The notes under the pieces: model-generated
What the model saw: only the letters and a program-made list of their open reading frames with translations
Told to the model about the DNA's origin: nothing
Databases searched by the model: none
Assembly: GCA_035048485.1 (NCBI GenBank)
Contig: CM068583.1
Location: 44,049,042 to 44,113,041, forward strand
DNA: 64,000 nt
Direction of reading: 5' to 3'
DNA from: Pteria penguin
Lineage: Eukaryota; Mollusca; Bivalvia; Pterioida; Pteriidae
In this document: positions 59,501-64,000 of the stretch, in pieces
Numbering within the stretch: the first letter of the stretch is position 1
Layout: each line of letters opens with the position of its first letter
Made by a program: the position numbers and the translations under genes

Positions 59501-62500
59501 CCAACAATGATGTAATTCATAGAAGTTTCTTACTACAATTTTGTGTGTTTGCTTTTCTAGTATTCAATGTCACATCAAGATTTTATCACTTATATGGTGG
59601 TGACTCCAGCCTCTATATTGTGACACAGGGTCTCGGTCTATATAGTGGTGACTCCAGCCTCTATATTGTGACACAGGGATTTAGTCTATATGGTGGTGAC
59701 TCCAGCCTCTATATTGTGACACAGGGTCAAAGTCTATATGGTGATGACACAAGCCTCTATATTGTGACACAGGGTCTCGGTCTATATGGTGGTGACTCCA
59801 GACTCTATATTGTGACACAGGGTCTCGGTCTATATGGTGGTGACTCCAGACTCTATATTGTGACACAGGGTCTTAGTCTATATGGTGGTGACTCCAGCCT
59901 CTATATTGTGACAAAGGGTCTCAGTTTATATGGTGGTGACTCCAGATTGTGACACAGTGTCTCGGTCTATATGGTAGTGACTCCAGACTCTATATTGTGA
60001 CACAGGGTCTCAGTCTATATGGTGGTGACTTCAGCCTCTATATTGTGACACAGGGTGTCAGTCTATATGGTGGTGACTCCAGCCTCTATATTGTGACACA
60101 GGGTGTCAGTCTATATGGTGGTGACTCCAGCCTCTATATTGTGACACAGGGTCTCGGTCTATATGGTGGTGACTCCAGGTTCTATATTGTGACACAGGGT
60201 CTCAGTCTATATGGTGGTGACTCCAGACTCTATATTGTGACACAGGGCGTCAGTCTATATGGTGGTGACTCCAGACTCTATATTGTGACACAGGGTCTCG
60301 GTCTATATGGTGGTGACTCCAGACTCTATATTGTGACACAGGGTGTCAGTCTATATGGTGGTGACTTCAGCCTCTATATTGTGACACAGGGCGTCAGTCT
60401 ATATGGTGGTGACTCCAGACTCTATATTGTGACACAGGGTCTCGGTCTATATGGTGGTGACTCCAGCCTCTATATTGTGGCACAGGGACTTAGTCTATAT
60501 GGTGGTGACTACAGCCTCCAAATTGTGACACAGGGTCTCAGTCTGTATGTTGTCATACCATATGTAGGACAGGTAATAAAGAAAGTAATAAAGAAAAATT
60601 CTTTGTGATAGTTGAGTTTGAACACCAGCCATCAGAATAGATCATTTACTTAACAAAACAGAATAGGACCTTACAAGATAAGATCTACACTTGTCTGAAT
60701 GAAATAACATCTATGGTAAAGTCTTTACAATACTTGTTATAAAAATGCTTAAGTGAGTCTCACAACTTGAAATAATTTAAGATTCCACAAAGCTGAAAAA
60801 ATAAACAATAAAATGATGATTTATGTATTGTTATTTGAATCAGTTTACAATCCGTAATATATAGGGTGTACTTAAAGGATCAGTATATATCTTTTTACCA
60901 AGCAATATGCCCTCAAAACATACTACGCCCATGGGAAGGTTATTGATAGTGGTACCTTATTTTTCGAAGGTTACGTGAAAATAATGTACAAAATACATAA
61001 TGTATTTATCATTGAGAAATATTTACATTATTATATTAAACTGCTGGCTAATCCTATCTGCATTAGCCAAGTGACTTCCTGTCTGTATAACGGGCGATTT
61101 TATATTTGTTGATCAGTTCAACAAGTGCTTTTGTGCAGAATTAAATTTGCAACAAAAGGTTTTTGAAACAATTAGATCTAAAATATGTTTGTGTTAAAAA
61201 TATCTTTTTACAGTATTTCACTGTCCAAAGTGAACATTGTCTGAACCAGATTCCTATGAAAAATCGGATATAATTGTATATGCCTGCATAGTGATGTGGG
61301 CATAGTAGGCTATACAGCTTTCATCTGTCTGTCCGTCTGTCTCACCTATCTTGTCTTCCCAACTCTTCCTACACCCTTGGGGAGATTTTGATCAATCTTG
61401 GTACAATGGAAGAACAATCTAATGAAAACCATATCTTTATTCCACTTCTCCATTTGTCCCATTGCGGATAAACATCTGGCAAAACTTCGTAAGGGGTCAT
61501 GCTCTGGTGAACTCTGATTTTCAGCCAATCAGTGGATGGGCTACAAATTCCTGGGAATGAAATTAACAGTCCCAATGTGTGTGACCTACAAGGTAGTTTT
61601 TGAACAGTGTTTGTTAGTGCATATTGCGTCACTTGCACATGCCTAGCCGGGTCATTGATTGGCTATGGGACATAACAGTTTCTGTGACTGGAAAGTCATC
61701 CGAGTTCCGAGAGAATAAAAATATTATTAACTTTCAATATATGCACCTGTACCTCATACTGTAACTATGTTCATTTATATCTTAACCGTCTCTGTGCTAT
61801 GCCTTTTATGTTATTTAAAGTATTCATTGCAAACATGTCTGTGTGTCTTCACAATATAAACACAGAATTGTCAAATAAATTATTATGCAAACTTTATTAT
61901 TTACTGTAAGGCATTTCTTTGTAAATAATCATGAATTCAAAGGGCAACAATTCTGCACAATATCTAATTGAAAGTACAGATTCCTCTACACTCCCCTTTT
62001 TTGTAATTTCTGAATGCCAGACACCTGCCCAAAGTAGACAAAACATTTGTCCCTGTGACAGTCGAGTTTTGACATATTTCACTATATATGTTTTTAAATA
62101 TTACATACAGTACCTGACATATTTTCAGATTTAAAGATGAAGGTTGCAGATACCTATGTAAGGGATTGGAGGGTAATACCACAATGCTGTCTATAAGTAT
62201 GTGTTGGTGTGGTTTAGGGGTCAGCAGTGGGGCCTATCTTGGAAAGATAGTATCAACTACTGCAGTCAGGTAATGATGCATCCTCTGTAAGCAGTGTACT
62301 TTATTCATGTATGCTAGGAATATGTACTCAATATACAACATAAATGATGAATTATACTTTGACAATTGGTAATGTTTTCTAGAATAGAAATTGAATCATA
62401 TCAATCTGTTCATCAGCTATTATTTATAACCATACAATAAATGTGAAATAGGCTTACATTCTGCAGTGATATGACCATTTGGGAGCAAGTATTATTAGTA

Positions 62501-63113
62501 AATATTAAGATGACAAAACACAATTTTGATGATGTTTCACTATGCTATTGAGCAGAAGTTTATCTCAAAATACATGATATAACATTTTTATAGCGTAATT
62601 TTGTTCATCACTTGTGTGTACCTTTTTATTGTTTTGAACTTTGTTGTATCTATCCACAGTTTATATTTCTATCTTCTTTCCTTAATTTTGTTCCACTGCC
62701 TACCTTTTGTAGCCACTACTATGTACCTTTCTACAGTATTGTACCTTTACACTTTAACACAGTTCTTGTACCTCTATGTAATTCAGCACTATTTTCATCA
62801 TCTTTGTACATGTCAGCCACACACATATAAAATGCATAGTCATTGTAATGAATTGTTACATGTTCTTGTCACAAAGAATCATCCTCGAGTGTGAAGGAAA
62901 GAGCAGAGGTTTTTATTATGAGAGAAAAGAATTTACACTTTATCTTCTTTCTCTTAAAACTTAGGGAGCTATATTTAGATGGCAATAACTTGGAATGTGA
63001 GGGATTATTAGATATCATCAAAACATGTACAGAGCAAGCCAAGTATGAATCAGCCAAACGAGCAGAGGAAGCATTAAGGAAAGAGCAGGAAGAACTAGAG
63101 AAAGCAACCAAAG
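56531..63113 (+). CDS. Leucine-rich-repeat protein with coiled coil, 5' part (5 exons), continues beyond the window
   Basis: Coding exons are 56531-56722, 58231-58383, 59324-59466, 62129-62269 and 62965-63113, with GT-AG borders and consistent phases (0, 0, 2, 2, then phase 1 at the last donor). About 259 residues are visible. The start is a lysine-rich tail (MPPKKKGKKGKGKKK). A helical segment follows (VLLEPLLAAFRQ), then ribonuclease-inhibitor-type repeats: TTINLDYNEFKDEGCRYLCK and RELYLDGNNLECEGLLDIIK. After the repeats a charged coiled coil begins (ESAKRAEEALRKEQEELEKA). LRR proteins of this build usually serve as binding scaffolds, several in cilia, but I cannot name the orthologue. Its introns hold a Tigger relic, a SINE and a 48-bp minisatellite. 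Confidence 0.82.
56781..58093 (+). mobile_element. Tigger/pogo-type DNA transposon relic with TA target duplication
   Basis: The ends CAGTGCCCGCCACTTAATTG and (reversed) CAGTACAAGCCGCTTAATTG are inverted repeats, each flanked by TA (56779-56780 and 58094-58095). Around 57080-57310 one + frame, with stops, reads RSHIVRKITKNIDKM then LLDAVHLLSKAWRTVKPTTI and DNCF. That matches the C-terminal part of pogo/Tigger DDE transposases. The rest of the transposase is missing. It sits in intron 1 of the LRR gene, in the same orientation. The 245-codon - strand frame here (57809-57072) is its antisense shadow. Confidence 0.85.
58562..58720 (-). repeat. tRNA-derived SINE of a third type, reverse orientation
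   Basis: Reversed, it begins GGGGGCCAGGTAGCGCAGTC (A-box region), has CAGATTCGATTACTGG (B-box region), and ends with GGGTTTTCTCTGGGCACTCT then GGTTTCCTCCTAC, a phrase found in several animal SINE families. It lies in intron 2 of the LRR gene. Confidence 0.7.
58980..59235 (+). repeat. Two short local duplications
   Basis: CAGTATATCATGGTT is repeated three times at about 58974-59020. Later a ~34-bp phrase (TCACATCATTGCAAGC...GTATCTTTACA) is repeated twice at about 59173-59233. Both are in intron 2 of the LRR gene. Confidence 0.75.
59591..60545 (+). repeat. 48-bp minisatellite, ~20 units, open in frame
   Basis: The unit translates to a 16-residue repeat of the type YGGDSSLYIVTQGLSL. It lies wholly within intron 3 of the LRR gene (59467-62128). 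Because 48 is divisible by three and the unit has no stop, both strands show long open frames. One unit at about 59937-59960 lacks 7 bases, shifting the frame, and reading resumes in the other frame beyond it. That argues against one continuous repeat protein. Confidence 0.93.
60610..62128. other. LRR-gene intron 3 remainder; one dispersed repeat piece
   Basis: At 61315-61680 is a repeat-like block (CCTACACCCTTGGGGAGATT, AAAACCATATCTTTATTCCA) with a related piece near 40862. Open frames on the - strand here have no family signature. Confidence 0.4.
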
Positions 63114-63324
63114 GTATTACTTTCATCATATGTGATATTTTTAATTTATAGTTTCTCAAGGTAGAAAAGCAAATTTAAAGAGATTAAAATTTTTTGAATT
63201 TTGACATAGAATAGAATACCTAACCTATTAAATTTTATTCTTGATTGATAATAATCAGTTTTGCTGTAATGTAAAATAAGTGTTAGTTGTTTTTACAAAA
63301 ATAACATTTCTTGCAGATTTATTA

Positions 63325-64000
63325 ACAGGGCTTTTTTTCACTATTTTGGGAACATGGCCAATGGCGCGGGAATTTGTGAAATTTGGCTCCAAATTGGGAA
63401 TTTTTTTAAATAAAATGTTTTAAATATCTATTATCTATGTTATATACTGCTATTAAAATATAAAAGAAATAGATACAATATATTATTGTAGCTTCGTTGA
63501 TGCAGTAAATTTGAGTTTGAGATTGCAACAGTAGGTTGGGTAGTTTTCATAGTGTTTGGTGTTTAGGAGCACTGCAAAATTATGGGCGTACATATATCCC
63601 ATTCCCGCATTCTACTGTAACTTTGTATCTTATCTGAGTATAAAATAACTTTATTCTAGTTGATCACAGCAGATATCAAATATTTACAACAGTTACATGT
63701 CATGGTCGATTAACTTCCCTATACAAGTGCCTTTTGAAATATAAAAAGGAAAAGAGGGAAACTTTATTCAAACAATTGTGATATATACAGAGTGATTTTT
63801 AACACAGAATCCTTTATCAGACATCTGGACAGATTAAGCACGATTTCTAGTTGGTCTGTAGAAGTTTCTGCCTGTTAAGACTGACGGTCCAATACTCTTC
63901 ATGATTGGTGCTCATGATTGGGAATTTCTTGGCCAAAATTGGGAAAAAATGATACGATTTGCGATTGGGAACATAGCCGAATATCGGCCATAAAATACAC
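63325..64000. repeat. Repeat-derived end of the window
   Basis: The phrase 'ttgggaacatggccaatggcgcgggaat' at about 63343-63375 has partner phrases near 63900-63990 ('gattgggaa', 'gggaacatagccgaat'), suggesting a repeat or a MITE extending past the window edge. No exon was seen after 63113. Confidence 0.4.

Overview
This is eukaryotic, AT-rich animal DNA: GT-AG introns, many microsatellites and many tRNA-derived SINEs. The SINE family ending in CAATCAATC-type tails, the bivalve-style GACCTTGACCTT repeats and the gene content point to a mollusc, probably a bivalve. The species cannot be fixed from the sequence alone. There are no operons, CRISPR arrays or prokaryotic signals. A run of exactly 500 N (55249-55748) is a scaffold gap, so linkage across it is an assembly inference.

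I could build four multi-exon genes by chaining phase-compatible exons. (1) A TMEM256/DUF423 membrane protein, + strand, 1890-6070, 4 exons, 158 aa. (2) A secreted BRICHOS-type protein, - strand, 13392-11271, 4 exons, 315 aa: signal peptide, BRICHOS-like domain, a KRR site, then about 180 residues of basic proline-rich tail. This is the most interesting locus. (3) A complete calpain-5-type protease, - strand, 30555-20959, 12 coding exons, 638 aa, with the Cys/His/Asn triad, C2-like domain and C-terminal C2 domain. (4) The 5' part of a leucine-rich-repeat/coiled-coil protein, + strand, 56531-63113, 5 exons, running out of the window. Weaker candidates are a three-exon 60-aa gene behind a TATA box (45987-46626) and an 86-aa zinc-ribbon ORF (38122-38382).

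Most of the rest is repeats. Mobile elements include a nearly intact Tc1 element (49385-50928), a Tigger/pogo relic (56781-58093), a LINE 3' fragment (33750-34260), a hAT-like element (52750-53858), two MITEs with clear terminal inverted repeats (9360-9664 and 28128-28322), and two SINE families, three of whose copies carry flanking target-site evidence. Tandem repeats include a 31-bp satellite (14.2-16.4 kb), a different 31-bp minisatellite with 186-bp higher-order structure (34.8-35.4 kb), a 48-bp minisatellite in an LRR-gene intron (59.6-60.5 kb), and a ~268-bp tandem array (49.2-52 kb) split by the Tc1 and by a SINE.

The genes show no functional linkage. What connects the region is its insertion history: SINEs inside older repeats, a Tc1 inside a tandem array, a Tigger inside an intron and a MITE beside a splice acceptor. 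Exon boundaries were worked out by hand from splice motifs and reading frame and have not been checked against transcripts.
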